From: Mansonella perstans
Taxonomy: Eukaryota > Nematoda > Chromadorea > Rhabditida > Onchocercidae
Reading direction: 5' to 3'
Assembly (NCBI GenBank): GCA_037074765.1
Contig: JBAMDO010000110.1
Coordinates: 116,189-180,188 of the forward strand
DNA: 64,000 bases
A program made the translations under genes and the position numbers. This document shows positions 12,599 to 25,075 of this stretch, one piece after another. Below the pieces are notes generated by a model that worked only from the letters and a program-made list of their open reading frames with translations, was not told the origin of the DNA and ran no database searches. How positions within the stretch are numbered: the first letter of the stretch is position 1; each line of letters opens with the position of its first letter.

Positions 12599-15241
12599 TT
12601 TATCATAAGCTCAATTTTATTTATGATAAATTTCATATTTAATTAATTGATTCTCAGTAAATTAATTATTTTTTTCCTCCACAAAATTAGTATAAATTAT
12701 ACAAGCAAAAGAAAAAAATAAACCAAATCAAAAAAAGTAATAAAAACAAACTTTTAAATACAAATAATTAAAATTTGCATAAATAATTAATTGAACTGAA
12801 AAAAAAGAAAAAACGAAAATAAGTTGTAAATAAATGTATAATAGAATAATTGAATAGTTAAAATCAGTAATAAAATAATCAAAAATAAATTGAGAAAAGG
12901 GAAAATTAGAAATTGCATTATTGGCTTATTTATTCTTTACTAAATTCAATCATTTTTTCATTAATTGCCTCGTATTTTTGAATTAATTGATGAAATTCGT
13001 TGAAATATTTAGTTACTTACTTGAATAATGGATTTAACTTGAAATTTCAATCATCTATTAATGAATTTCAATTTTGATAAGTTGACCTTTTCAAGGGAGT
13101 GAGACAAAATGATAATAGAAGCAATAAAAAATTAACTGCTTTTATGCCATGCAGAAATAAATTATTCATTTACATATTAAAATTAAAAATTTTTGAATTT
13201 TATAACCAAAAATTTAAATTTTGTCAGCGAATTTTTCATTGTGTAATTCATTTTAATTTTGAATTGAGTTTTTAAATATTTCGAATTTTTAATATTTTTT
13301 CGAAAATAATTCATTCATTCATTCCATTCATATATCTCAAGTTGACATCGAAAAAGAAAGAGAGAGGGAGGGAGAGAAGCAAAGAGAGAGAAGGTGATTA
13401 AATTGATTAAATTTATCGACTGATTAAATTTGGTTTGAAATTAAAACAATTTAACATGATAATTATATCGATTAACCTGAAGAATCATTAAAGCTATTAC
13501 AAAGTTTGTTAACTAGAAATAATTGAGTGGCTACTGATTAAATTAATTTAATTTGAAATGGAACAGTTTTAATCTCTTCCAGAAATTTCTGGAAACATAT
13601 TTTCCTGATTAATTAATCATAATGTTATTATTACTCTTTCTTTTTGTTTGATGCATTATTCTTTCGTTTAAAATTCACTCTACTGATTTATAAATGATTT
13701 AAATCAGTAGTTCTAATTTAAATTCTAGAGACAAAGATATTCTTTCAAATTCAAATTTTATTGATTTTAAGTTTGAACCCAAAAAAAAAACATAATGAAC
13801 ACTTGTTGATTACGGTAAATAATAGCATATATGCCAGTATATAAGTCACTTTAACACTTGTCATTATCAGTGAGAAAAATAAATTTAATTAATTAATTAA
13901 TTTCATCAATGTTAATTAAAGTATTTGTTAAGAAAAAATCAAAAATTCAAAAATAATTAATTTAAAATCTATCATTTACTATTACATGCAAATGCACATA
14001 GATTTAACTGTTTTGACATTCGAAATTTCGAAAGATTTAAATATTTGAACAATTAACGGTTTTTGGTTTCTTTTTTTTCCACTTAGTCATACTATTAGAA
14101 AAATGAAAGAATACAAAAAAAGAAAAAAAGGAAAAAGAAAAAATGAATAATTGTCGAATAAAATCGATTTAAACTAAATCGAATTAAATTTAATTCGATT
14201 AACTTTGCAATGAAAGCAAATAAATTAAATCAAATTAAATCGAATTAAATCAGATTAAATTACATTAAGTTAAATTGAATTAAATTAAATTAAAGTCAAA
14301 TTAAATTACATCAAATTAAATTACATCAAAAGTTTAAATTATTTTAAAATGTAAACATTCTCCACAACATTTTTTTTTAAACAAATATATGAATTTGCTT
14401 TCCGGTTTTCATTCTTTCCTATCTCTCTCTGTCTCTCTCTCCCTTTTTCTCTCATGATCTCTATCTCTTTGCCCCCTTCTCTCGTAACTCTTTCACTCTT
14501 CTCTTCTTTTTTATTGTACTAGCGTGCATTGTTAGTTAGAATTAATTACTCTCTGCCACATCAACAGTATATGTAAACTTTTGCTTTCTTCTTTTCTTTT
14601 CCCTCTTTCACTCGCTTTCTCTCGCATTAACGTACGTTAGCGTATGTCGTCTTATCATACACGTTAGTTAGAATTGGCTACTCTATCACGTCGGTCAGAT
14701 ACACGTTAAACAATGGAGTGATTAGAACTTCTCTTTCTATCGCGTCTCTTTCTCTCTCTCCCCAACTTCCATTCTCCTGTGTTGTATTAACGTATATTGT
14801 ATTAGCGTAAACGTTATTTAGGATTGGTTTCTGTTTATTATTCTTTCTATCTATTATGTTTTAGTGTGCGCCCAAATACAGTTAGTTGACCGTTAGCTGA
14901 TGTCTAAATACACGTTAGTTGACCGTTAGCTGAATTCTAAATACACGTTAATTGACCGTTAGCTGATGTCTAAATACACGTTAATTGACGGTTAGCTGAT
15001 GCCTAAATACACGTTAATTGACCGTTAGCTGATGTCTAAATACACGTTAATTGACCGTTAGCTGATGTCTAAATACACGTTAATTGACCGTTAGCTGATA
15101 CTTAAATATACGTTAGTTGACCGAAATACATGTTAGTTTTTAGCGTATGCCTAAGTACACATTATTTGTTAGCGTACATCTAAATACATGTCACTTTTCA
15201 CGTTAATTTTATATGTAATATTACAACTTCTAAATGTTATT
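12599..15241. other. Intergenic region between the P4-ATPase and EME1-like gene (head-to-head)
   Basis: No coding exon is seen. The region should hold the promoters of both divergent genes. It contains a GA-rich tract (about 13,350-13,395), AT-rich repeats of AAATTAAATC type (14,165-14,345), CT-rich tracts (14,400-14,520, 14,580-14,625, 14,735-14,780) and the minisatellite upstream of the EME1-like gene. Confidence 0.7.
14877..15195. repeat. 33-bp minisatellite upstream of the EME1-like gene
   Basis: About nine copies of ACACGTTAATTGACCGTTAG plus CTGATGTCTAAAT are present. Central copies are nearly identical and the edges decay. The array ends about 60 bp before the EME1-like start. Older diverged ACGTTAG-type copies mixed with CT tracts extend back to about 14,520. 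Confidence 0.92.
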
Positions 15242-15252
15242 TGTCATTTCAG
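15242..15252 (+). promoter_or_regulatory. Likely trans-splice acceptor of the EME1-like gene
   Basis: TGTCATTTCAG ends five bases before the first ATG. The upstream sequence is a minisatellite with no coding exon, so this is probably an SL1 acceptor, with the repeat lying in the outron or promoter. Confidence 0.55.
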
Positions 15253-18200
15253 TTGGCATGGATGAAAGCGTAATAGTGCTAAGTGATAATGAAGATGAGA
15301 ATGGAAGCCATATCGAAAGACAACAGTCAAGTCATTCGAATGTATTACAAGACAGTTAGTATTACTTGAATTATTTACGGTTTTCATTTATTTTCACTTA
15401 CGCATGAACGAAATATGATTTAAATTTGTTCTTGGCAAATTTTCGCTTTTCTTATCAACAAATCATGACATATTTTTGGCCAATTTGCTTGCATTGTATA
15501 AATGAACATATATGCCAAATTTCTCGCAATTATTTCCAGAAATTTCTGGATGCTTTGGCTATTAATTTAATTGTATCTTACTCGAATCATTTTTACTCAG
15601 TAACTGGACTATTTTCTTCTGTAGTTCGAATTTTCATAGTTAAAACTATCGTAAATATTTAATTTATAGACATTTAATTATATTTCATCCGATATTCCAA
15701 TTTTATTACTATGCACACTCATTTTTTATTCGTTGTTTGATTCATATCAGTTACTTTCTCTTGAATATCTTCGTTTTTTTCAGATGTGAGCGAGGAAAAT
15801 CCAAAATGTAGCATTCGAAATGAGGAAGAAGAAGCTGAAAGAGAACCGATACAATCCAGTTCAATATTTCTTGATGATGACATTCATAATCAAGCACTCA
15901 CAGAATTAAATGATGCAGCATTGCTGAATTTGACTTCTTCAGACGATGAATCTAATCATTCTTCTTACGATAGGCCTCGATGTGGATTAGATGAAATACC
16001 GGAATGCGAAGACTTCGCAAACTGGTACAGCCATGAATCATTTTCACAACCTGTACAATCATCACCAGTATTCAAAGAAATCCAGCCAAAAACTAATGAG
16101 CTTATAATGACTTCAAATTTTCCTGATAAAAGAGCCTCATCGATATGCATAGCTCGTTCAGTTTCAGATGATATATGTATGAATAAAAAGAGAAGAAAAC
16201 GAACAAAAGAGGAAATAAATGCTGAAAAGGTTCAATTTTTATAGTTTTTTATCATGGCCATATCTTACAGTTATTTTTAGGCATAATTAATACGCTAAGT
16301 AACCTATTGGAAGGATGTGTTTGTTTCAGTCTGGTTTATTTTTCTTGATGTATTTTTGTTTTCCTTTTGAAATATTCTTGTAGTTGTATGAAATTATTAC
16401 GGAAGCTTTACAAAACTTTTCAATTTGATATAATATCGGAAAATAAGCCTATTGGCTTCCTAATTAAAAGCAAATAATCATTCTGAAATATCGTATAGTT
16501 CAACTTTACATTAAATTACCTGTTTTAAATGATAGAATCTCATTACATCATTTTATTATATATATACTAATTTACTTTAGTAAATAACAGCAAATAATTC
16601 AGGCTGCAAAAGAAGAAGCCAGAGAAAAAAGGAAACAAGAAAGGACAGAAAGGAAGGTTAGTTGACTCTGCGAACAAATGTCAAAATTATATTTCTCTTA
16701 TATTTAATATTTTTGTTATTACAATCCATTAATATATGTTGTACTTTTTTGTAATCTAATTAATTTCTTTCATGTTTAAAATGTCGAGTAGCTATTAGGT
16801 AGAATTAGTTATACTACTTATATTACTGAACAGGTAATCTTGGGTAAATTCTTTCAATTTGCTTTTAATAATTTGACAATCCGATGCAAAGGAATGAACA
16901 TCTTTTGCTTTGCAGAAACGAATTGAGCTTGAAAAACAGTTGACGAAATTTGAACGAGAAGCGTCTGCAGCGCAAAAATCGAAATGTGAACAAAATCTGT
17001 TCTGTATTATTAATTTGGATTTAATTGCTTCCATAGGTATATTATTGTCAGTTTTACATTGAACAAAGAAATGCTATAATTAAATGATTACTCAACTTTT
17101 TTTTTATATTTCACTATTTGATTATTTTTTTTTAAAAGATTATCGTATATTGTTGTGATGATTGACCATTTTATTACGGAAAGAAAGATAGAAATTTACA
17201 TGTTAATGTAATTCAGTATATATCGTCCTGTAACAATCAAAAAAATAACAATCAAAATTTGCCATGAAAAAATCACCAATATAATGAAAGAATGTTATTA
17301 TTATGATTTCCTTGTTATTGCAGATAATTGACATTAATGTTATTCTATAATCACGATTATTGAGGATTTTTGAATTATTAACTTTTGATAATTTCATTAT
17401 GTTGCAGATAATTTAGAGGAACTGATCAGAAAAGTATTCATAGACCGTGGCATCCGTGATCAATTTCTCTTCGATGGTACTGGCATGACAGTTTGTTGGA
17501 AAAGAAGAATTTTGCAGGGTGAAGTAGAAAACAACGAATTTATTCGTGAAGAGAAATTAGTTCGTTTTTCTTGCTTATTCAAAAAAAAAAGATTTCATTC
17601 ACATCTTCTTACTAACTGTTTTATTATCTTTAATTGTTCGCATCAAATTATTAAAAATATTTAATCAGTATTATGCAGAAAAAAAAACAAGTATTCCTGA
17701 AAGCTTCATGATATTTTGGGATATTTTCATATGGATAATTTGAGAATATAGGCAATAGATTAAAATAATTGCTTTAGCAGTTGATTGTAAACCTTTCTTT
17801 AGAGATAGTACTCCACCATATTAGACGTTTAGATTCTGTATTATCGCGAGAAATGGTAGACATTAATTGTTACGGACAGTTTCGCCTTTAATTTTAAGAA
17901 TTCGTCTAGTTTTTACAACTCAATTAAAATAATTGGAAGCTAAAATTTTCTTCTTCATATCACCAATATCGAAAATATAATTTTAACACATTAATAACAT
18001 CATTAGCTGACAGATTATTTGATGATTTTTTGCAAGAAATTTGCAGATGTACGAGAAATTCTGTATTTTGTCAATGAAAGCACAGGACTATGATCGATTT
18101 AAATCAGCTGATGAAATTGCAGGATTTATTGAAAATTGCCTAAAAAATTATCCATTTCCATCACCACAGCTTACCCTTGTTATTTATGGCTTATTAAAAT

Positions 18201-19390
18201 GGCAAGAAGAAAAAATAAGTATCCATCATAATAAATGCAATTTAAATTTACTAATTAGAATGAGAAAATTTGAGAAATTTTTGCTGGTTTTGCTAATTGT
18301 AAGAATTCTATCTAAATATAAAATAACTAGCCAAATTTAATGAAAATATATTGATAGATAAAAACTTCTCTTGGATAATAAATTTTAAAGCTGTATTCAA
18401 GTGGCAGACTTTGTTCTGGAAATCTTTGAACGTTTTCGAGTTCAAACCCGTTTTATTGTAACTCCGAAAGAATATGCTATGCTTATTGCCCAAATGCATC
18501 GATCAATTGCGAGAAGTGAAAGACGATTCCAGAAGCAAATTTTACCAATAGTAAATATTGAAAAAGGTGTAACAGAAGTAAGATTTGATCCATTAATTCC
18601 ATTTCTAGTTCTTTCGTTCTTGCAGATAGGTATTAATGTCAGTTCTAAAATTTCAACTTTTCATTTTTCACCAAAATTGCTTATATCCCATTTAATATCC
18701 TTCATTAAATTATAATGATATTAGTTTTGAATTGAATTTGGTTAGCCAATTTTCCATTTCGCCACGACTGACCACCCTGATCAGCTGATCATCCTGGAAA
18801 ACTTTCATTCTAAGAAATCTCTCCCAAGCATACCATAATTAGACAAGCCAACAAAAAAAGCAGGAGTGGCCGAAAAATGAAATTTACTTCCCCAAATAGG
18901 TTAATAATTTGCAGGGTGATAATTTAGCCATCATATCTGATTGGTGGATGAAAATGTTAAGCCAAATACATCGTATGGGAACCGATGCACAACGGACAAT
19001 TGTAAAAACGTTCCCGAACCCACATGCTCTTTCAAAGTTGTAAGTTTGTTTTCAGTGCAAAATATATTATACTTGTATTCAGCATTTCTCAGAACATCTT
19101 CATCAGATAGGAATTTCCAGAAAAAAGCATTAACGAAAATTTCAAGAATAATTTCATACGAGAACAAAAACTTCTCTCAAAAAGAGAATTTATAGATATA
19201 ACCAACTTGGGATATGATCACTTGAACTCCTAAAATTTACAGGTTAAAATCGATGCCAATGAAAGAAGGAATGAAATTGCTAGCTGATACGAAAACGGAG
19301 ACTGGCAAAAGAATTGGACCAGTATTAGCGCGTAAAATCTATCTGATGCTTACAAGTATTAGTGGTACTGAAATCATTGATGAAAGTTGA
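15253..19390 (+). CDS. eme-1: EME1-like crossover junction endonuclease subunit (Mus81 partner)
   Basis: This is predicted to be the non-catalytic partner of Mus81 in resolving branched recombination and replication intermediates in the nucleus. Exons: 15253-15354, 15784-16229, 16591-16656, 16916-17036, 17408-17559, 17805-17855, 18047-18218, 18402-18577, 18915-19039, 19243-19390, in consistent phase. The product is about 517 residues, close to human EME1. Features in order: an N-terminal VIVLSDNEDE that looks like a SUMO-interacting motif; an acidic, Ser-rich low-complexity segment; a basic KKRRKRTKEE nuclear signal; a charged helix KEEAREKRKQERTERK; an ERCC4-like fold with LFCIINLD and TVCWKRR; and a C-terminal helix-hairpin-helix-like tail ending TGKRIGPVLARKIY, the EME1/MMS4 signature. 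No ERKxxxD nuclease motif is seen, as expected for EME1. The start ATG at 15258 lies five bases after TGTCATTTCAG. The 17805 exon is the least certain. The gene is tail-to-tail with the coiled-coil gene. Confidence 0.78.
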
Positions 19391-19807
19391 ATATATTATT
19401 TTGAAGATTTGGAAAAAAAGAATATTTTTTTCTCTTATAAAAGCAAAGCAATTTGAGACAAGTGATATAACTTTGATAATAGGCACGCTAAAAACATACA
19501 CGATTAAGAACTTAGAGAAATAGTAGTTAGATAGTTGGATAGAAATACCAGCTGGTGGATGTAAATTGAAAAATTTAAAGTGTAAAATCCAAAAAATATA
19601 TTAGAATTTCATAGAGAAATAATACATTAAATTTTCAAGAATGTAACTGGATTTTTCTTGATTAATTATTTTGACAGGAAGTTTAAAATCAATTATATTA
19701 TATGTTACAGCAAATACAGCACAAACAGCAGTAAGTAATATGACAGCAGAGTTCCAAAAAAAACATCATTATAGACATTAAGCATTGATAGTGAGGCTTT
19801 GGTCCTC
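19391..19807. other. Short convergent intergenic gap
   Basis: This lies between the 3' ends of the EME1-like and coiled-coil genes. It holds their 3' UTRs. No further exon is supported. Confidence 0.6.
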
Positions 19808-19813
19808 TTTATT
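19808..19813 (-). terminator. AATAAA polyadenylation signal of the coiled-coil gene
   Basis: AATAAA on the minus strand lies about 30 nt past the TGA at 19845-19843, the expected distance for a very short nematode 3' UTR. Confidence 0.6.
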
Positions 19814-19842
19814 ATATTACAAAAATAATATGCTCAAATAAA

Positions 19843-22800
19843 TCATGACGAGACCCTTAATTTACATAGTGTCCGATTTTCGGATATTCCTCTTTCTTTA
19901 CCTAATCCTAGACGTCCTTCTGGCGATGAATAATCGGAACTTGTTACAATTCCACTGGCATCAGTACTCAAATTTTGCAAATAATCAAATTCTGACAAGG
20001 CATTTATTTCTTTACGACCAAAACGTCGAAAAGTTGCTTGTCGTACAGCTCGTCGTGGAGGTACAAAGCGAACATTATTACCACGACGTCTTAACTGCTT
20101 CTCCAGCAATTCAATGGTTCTTATTTCTTCATCTGATGAGAAACTAGTACCTTCCTAGAAAAATTACTGTAAATAAAAAGGAATGATTAAATTAGTGGAA
20201 ACAGTGAAATATGCTCATAAATTATAATTTTTATAAATCCAAGACATTATACATTATGCTATATTCGAAAACAGTCTTTTAAATCTTAAATTCTTTTATC
20301 ATTCACACTTCTCATTGACTGAATTAAGCGTTACAAAAAGTCACTAACCAAACTTTCGGAGAGTAATTCGCCACGAGTTGGCAGATGGGACAGTTGTAGT
20401 AAACATTCCTGCGAACCTCCTTCCACTTCGGCTGTTGAAACCATCGATGGTAATTCGCTATCCGAAAATGAACGTCTCAACGGGCTATTCGACAATCTTC
20501 CACATGATTTTTCACTTATAACCGTCTGATCCAGAAGTACATTATTAACACGCTGGAAATCACTGATTTCTTGCTGTCTGTTTAATATTTCATTGATAAT
20601 TTGCAAAATCTAACAGAATCAGCATTCCGTTTGAAAGAAATATTAGGTTATATTATAAATGGAATTGGTAAAATCGAAATCATTCAATATTTCGATTCAA
20701 AATTCAAACAACTTAGTGCTCAAATCTAATCTAGCATTTAGATATCTAATTTGACAAAGCGATTGAAGCGGCTATCGGAAAAAATGCAGGAAAAAACCTT
20801 TAGAGATGGTGAAGTTCTTGGTGATGGTGCAGCTACTGGTGTACTACATCTTTTTTTGCGGAAACTTTTTACTTCATCCGGTGCATCATTATAATTTGAG
20901 GTGAATGAATCGTCGTAAAGATTAGCATTCGAGTGTGTGAGTGCACAGAGTGCTTCGCCAGCACCAACAATAGTTGAACCGCATGATGGACAACTCACAC
21001 TACCCATACGTTCTACTTCACGACACTGATTATTCTTAAGTTGATTTTGTAGACCAATCTGAAAACATTGATTCTACCTACCGAAAGAACCAAAAAAACC
21101 TAAAAACACTGTGTAATGTAAAAATTTTGCCTCTACAGTAAAATATAGAAATTACTGACCACTAGCAAATACAATTCAAAAGAAGAATATCCTCGCCCCA
21201 TTGAGAAGAGAACAAATTATTGCTTCCAATTATTTCTCAATTTATACTAAATAAACTATAAACAGATTTTCCTCAAAACATTGCGAAAATTTTTTTTTGA
21301 AGACATTTCTCACAATGATTATATCTGATTCGTGCAACTGTTTCCTTAAATTTGAATTTCTTCGTTTTTCTTGATCAATTTCTCGTTGCATATGCATAAC
21401 AGCTCGACTAGCTTTCTCCAAATAGCGCTTCATATGATCTTTTTCTTTCTGGAAAATTATAGTAACACGTTCACCTGCACTTGACACTTAGTTTTTGCAC
21501 AAGATAGACTGACTATTTATAAATCCAACATATACAAGCAATTATTCTATTATTGAAGCAACACCTAGCGAAAATCTACAACTTAACAAACTACCTTACC
21601 TGTACAGCAATGACTTGCCCTTTAAAATAATGTCGTTCTTCCTTTAAACGTTTCCTTAATCTGCGTATTTCAAATTCATATTTCTGAATCTAAAAAATGA
21701 AATTTAATTAGAAAGAACAACAAAGATTATTTCAATTTATAAAGATCTCATTTTTTTTTCCGAAATATAATGAAAATTACTAGGTTCCTTATTATTAGAT
21801 GCCTTTACTTGAAAATCATCGCATTCTGCAGCATCCTAAAACGAAGCAATTTTCTCTATTTCTTTTATTTAAAATTAGCAAACCTCAGCTTTAAGCTCAG
21901 TTTCAACTTTGGATTCCAAAAACGGTAGAGGAGCACTCTGTGAACTATCTGTTGGACTAGGATCAGCGCTACCATATTCAGATGTCTTTACTTCTGCATC
22001 CAAATTTCTGGCATCAGCTGCTAACCCAGTACTTCTGAAATCACAGCAACGATTTTGACGTAAATGAACAGCTCGATTTGATTGTATTCCTCATGCATCT
22101 ATCCATAACAGTAAGCAAAATGAAGCACAATTAATGCATTAACTATAGCGCAGTATATCTGCTAGAATATGTACATCCCGTTAGCGAATAAATGAACGAA
22201 ATAGACAAGGAGAAGTAAACTAATATGGAAATCAACAAATAAATACTGAAAAAGTGGATGTAACGGACTTGCATTCAACCGAATCGTTCTTTTTGTTGCT
22301 AATTGGAAAAATAGGAACTCCTCCAGGGCATGATCTAGTTTGTTTGCCCTTTTTTGGTGCCGTAATGATTGAATATGGTGCTGATGGTCGAGTCCATGAT
22401 GCACCACTTATATAGATAGCTTCTTTATCAGATCGCCAAGAAGGAATCGGTGAACAACATCGTAACGAATGGCGCGAAGATTTCTTACGATTCTACAAAG
22501 CACAAATGAAATTCCGCAATAAATAGTTATTCTGAAAGTATCTACTCAGTAAATAAAACAAACAACAATATTGATTTGTTTGATAAACACAGAATTCTTG
22601 CTTGTCTAGTAAAACGAATATGCCTTTATTTGAAGCATACAACAACCACAAGGAGCTTATTTGCTCAACAAATTGCAACTGCCTTTGTTTGACGCATTGT
22701 GACTTTTTTTATATAATAAAATTAGTGACTTTTTTTATATAATAAAATTCAATTTAAGAAAATTTCTAAAAATTACGTCCATATTTACCGATCGAGTTAT

Positions 22801-23230
22801 CTTTAATTCTTAATTTGAATGAGTGGTATATTATTTGTTTAATTCAAATATTTAGTTCAGCACAGCCAATATTTTAGATCGTGAGCTCCTAAACTGCAAT
22901 ATTTTGTTTCTAACCCTAACATCAAATTTCATAGATATTTTTGAAAGCAAAAGAGTGAATATAGAAGATTAGGAAAATAAAACTTATTGTAATCAATTTC
23001 GTACTATTTTTTACACTAGATCATTAGATACTCCAAATCGGATGTATCATTACTCGAATACTAAACCTGAAATAGAATCCAGGAACACTGGTGAGACATA
23101 ATCATAATCCATAAACTTACAAGATCATCACAATCTTTGTGTTTTCTGAAGCGAAATATCTTAATCAACGATGATGCCATTTCATCTCGTAGCTTTCATT
23201 CAGCAATTAAAAAAAACTTTTACACGAGAC
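19843..23230 (-). CDS. Coiled-coil protein of unknown function
   Basis: I do not recognise this gene. Exons: 23230-23121 (ATG 23180), 22492-22269, 22034-21884, 21835-21809, 21689-21600, 21448-21314, 21058-20798, 20609-20349, 20154-19843, all in phase; about 506 residues. The N-terminus (MASSLIKIFRFRKHKD) is basic. A Ser/Pro-rich segment follows, then an acidic stretch including a 27-nt microexon (DAAECDDFQ). Two strongly charged helices likely to form coiled coils come next (IRRLRKRLKEERHYFKGQ and MHMQREIDQEKRRNSNLRKQL). Then come a CPSCG pair (SVSCPSCGSTI) that could bind metal but lacks an obvious second Cys pair, a Ser/Pro region and a basic C-terminal RRAVRQATFRRFGRKE. Architecture suggests a scaffold or vesicle/cytoskeleton adaptor, but that is inference only. 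The 22269 donor (GTCCGT) is weak but is the only one in phase. Confidence 0.72.
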
Positions 23231-23241
23231 CTGAAATGAAA
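23231..23241 (-). promoter_or_regulatory. Likely trans-splice acceptor of the coiled-coil gene
   Basis: A strong ATTTCATTTCAG acceptor on the minus strand is followed by about 50 nt of leader before ATG 23180. No coding exon was found further upstream. SL trans-splicing or a non-coding first exon would both fit. Confidence 0.45.
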
Positions 23242-24059
23242 TACTTTAACAATTACTGTTAATTAATGAAATTAATTATAGTAGTAGAAACAGGTTCAGA
23301 AAATTAACAATTTTATGTTACAAATTATCTGATTTTATTAGTATAAACTGGATTAATAACATGATTATACATGCATATTCTCAATGTGCCTTCAACAATA
23401 TTTCAAGATAAATTCTTATTGCAGTACAGTACCACGAGTAAAACAGGAATTCATCAGAATCTGTTGCCTTTAAGGCAAACTTCTGGTAAAATTCGAAAGT
23501 ACCAATATATAATTTCTCAGAACATTTTGGTAACCACAATATGACAATCTTATGGTAGAATGCATGAATGAAACCTAGAAAGTACATTTATCATTCTAAA
23601 TTATTTCGGAAAGATTCAACTACTTGATAAAAATCCTTTATTCAATAATCGAATAATTAAATAAGCTAATTGATCGAATAACTAAATGGAACATCAATTT
23701 TCTTATGGATAGTCTGAATGGTCAGCTGAATAGTTCATTGAACAATGAATTGAATTAAAAGTATCGATGGCGGGCAAATTCGTTGACCTGATAATTTGAA
23801 TGGGCCGAAAATTTTGGATAACAAATGAAATGATCTAGTAAGTACGAAAGATCGCAATCCGAAATAAAAATCGGAATTGAAATTCAAAAGGATGAATGAA
23901 ATACACTCCCATCTCAATGGATCATCTCAGTACTCATCACACTAAACAATCACTGCCTCAATACGCACACCACTCACAACAATTATCCAATGCTGGTAAA
24001 ACAAGTGCAATAATGTGCGGCAATTTAAACTGAGGAGTTCTTCCAAAATTATCTAAGCA

Positions 24060-24510
24060 AATTACACGTAAAATTGCTATTAATACGTCAAGTACACGAG
24101 CAGTGTATCACGTAAGGGCAACAAACGTGCAAGGGCAGGATAACATGGCTACATGTAAAGGCAACACGAAAGAGTAATAGAGTATTTGACTAATTGAAGT
24201 AATTGACGGATTACACCCAAACGTAACATAGCTTACACATGAAAGAAACAACGTTGAAGGATTAACCACACGCAAGCGTAACAATTAACACGTAAGAAAC
24301 ACACATCAGGCTTTATATGGGAGCAACAGTTGAGGGATTAGTTTCAATTAAGCGTAATTGTTAAAATGTGAAGAATGTTATTAATTGGTTATATGCGAGA
24401 GAAATGGCTAACGAGATACACGTAACAGTAACAAATGACGGATCACACATAAGCGTAACAGTCTATGACTTATACGTAAAAGCAACAATTAAGAATTATA
24501 CGGAAATTTC
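24060..24510. repeat. Degenerate minisatellite with ACGTAA motifs
   Basis: Units of about 60-70 bp built on GGATTACACATAAGCGTAAC and ACACGTAAGAAACAAC recur with heavy decay, about 0.9 kb upstream of the coiled-coil gene. Confidence 0.6.
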
Positions 24511-24944
24511 ACCAGTTCTAAATTGCACTTATAATTTTAAGTATATGCTAAAATATTGGGAAATTATTGAAGAGTTTTTTTGCAATAACACAGTTAATTT
24601 ATGGCATCATAGCTGATGATCTAAATCATGAGTCATTCACCATTGATCTATTCATTTATTAATTTAGATCATTTATTGCTCTATGCAGACTCTCATTTAC
24701 CCTTTCCTACTACTAAACTGATATTTTAATAATTGAACATTCCAAAACCGATAGTTCATTACAATACATATATCGTTATTGTTGTACTGTTACTATGTAT
24801 ACATTAATACTGTATAGATATTAATACTGTATATACGCCGTTACTACTGTAATAGTTCTCTAACTGCAATTTCGATAAATGTGCTATTAGAGATATAAAA
24901 TACCATAATTTGGAAAATTAAGCGATAAATGAAAATAATGTGTG

Positions 24945-25075
24945 GATGTATGAATGTATGTGAATATGCCTACATATATATGTATGTGTGTATGTGTATG
25001 TGTGTATGTGTATGTATGTGACTGTATGTAAATGAATGTATGTCTGTGTATGTCTGTATTTATTTGTGTATGTGT
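24945..25075. repeat. TG/TATG microsatellite
   Basis: An imperfect GTATGTGTATGTG tract with no coding sense. Confidence 0.85.

Noticed and set aside
14877..15195. CRISPR-like array because of the regular 33-bp units
   Set aside because: Copies are directly adjacent with no variable spacers, and the genome is animal; it is a minisatellite.
19710..19732. Tiny exon-like segment between TTACAG and GTAAGT after the EME1-like stop
   Set aside because: It is about 20 nt with no start or homology and lies in the 3' gap; a chance pairing of splice-like sites.
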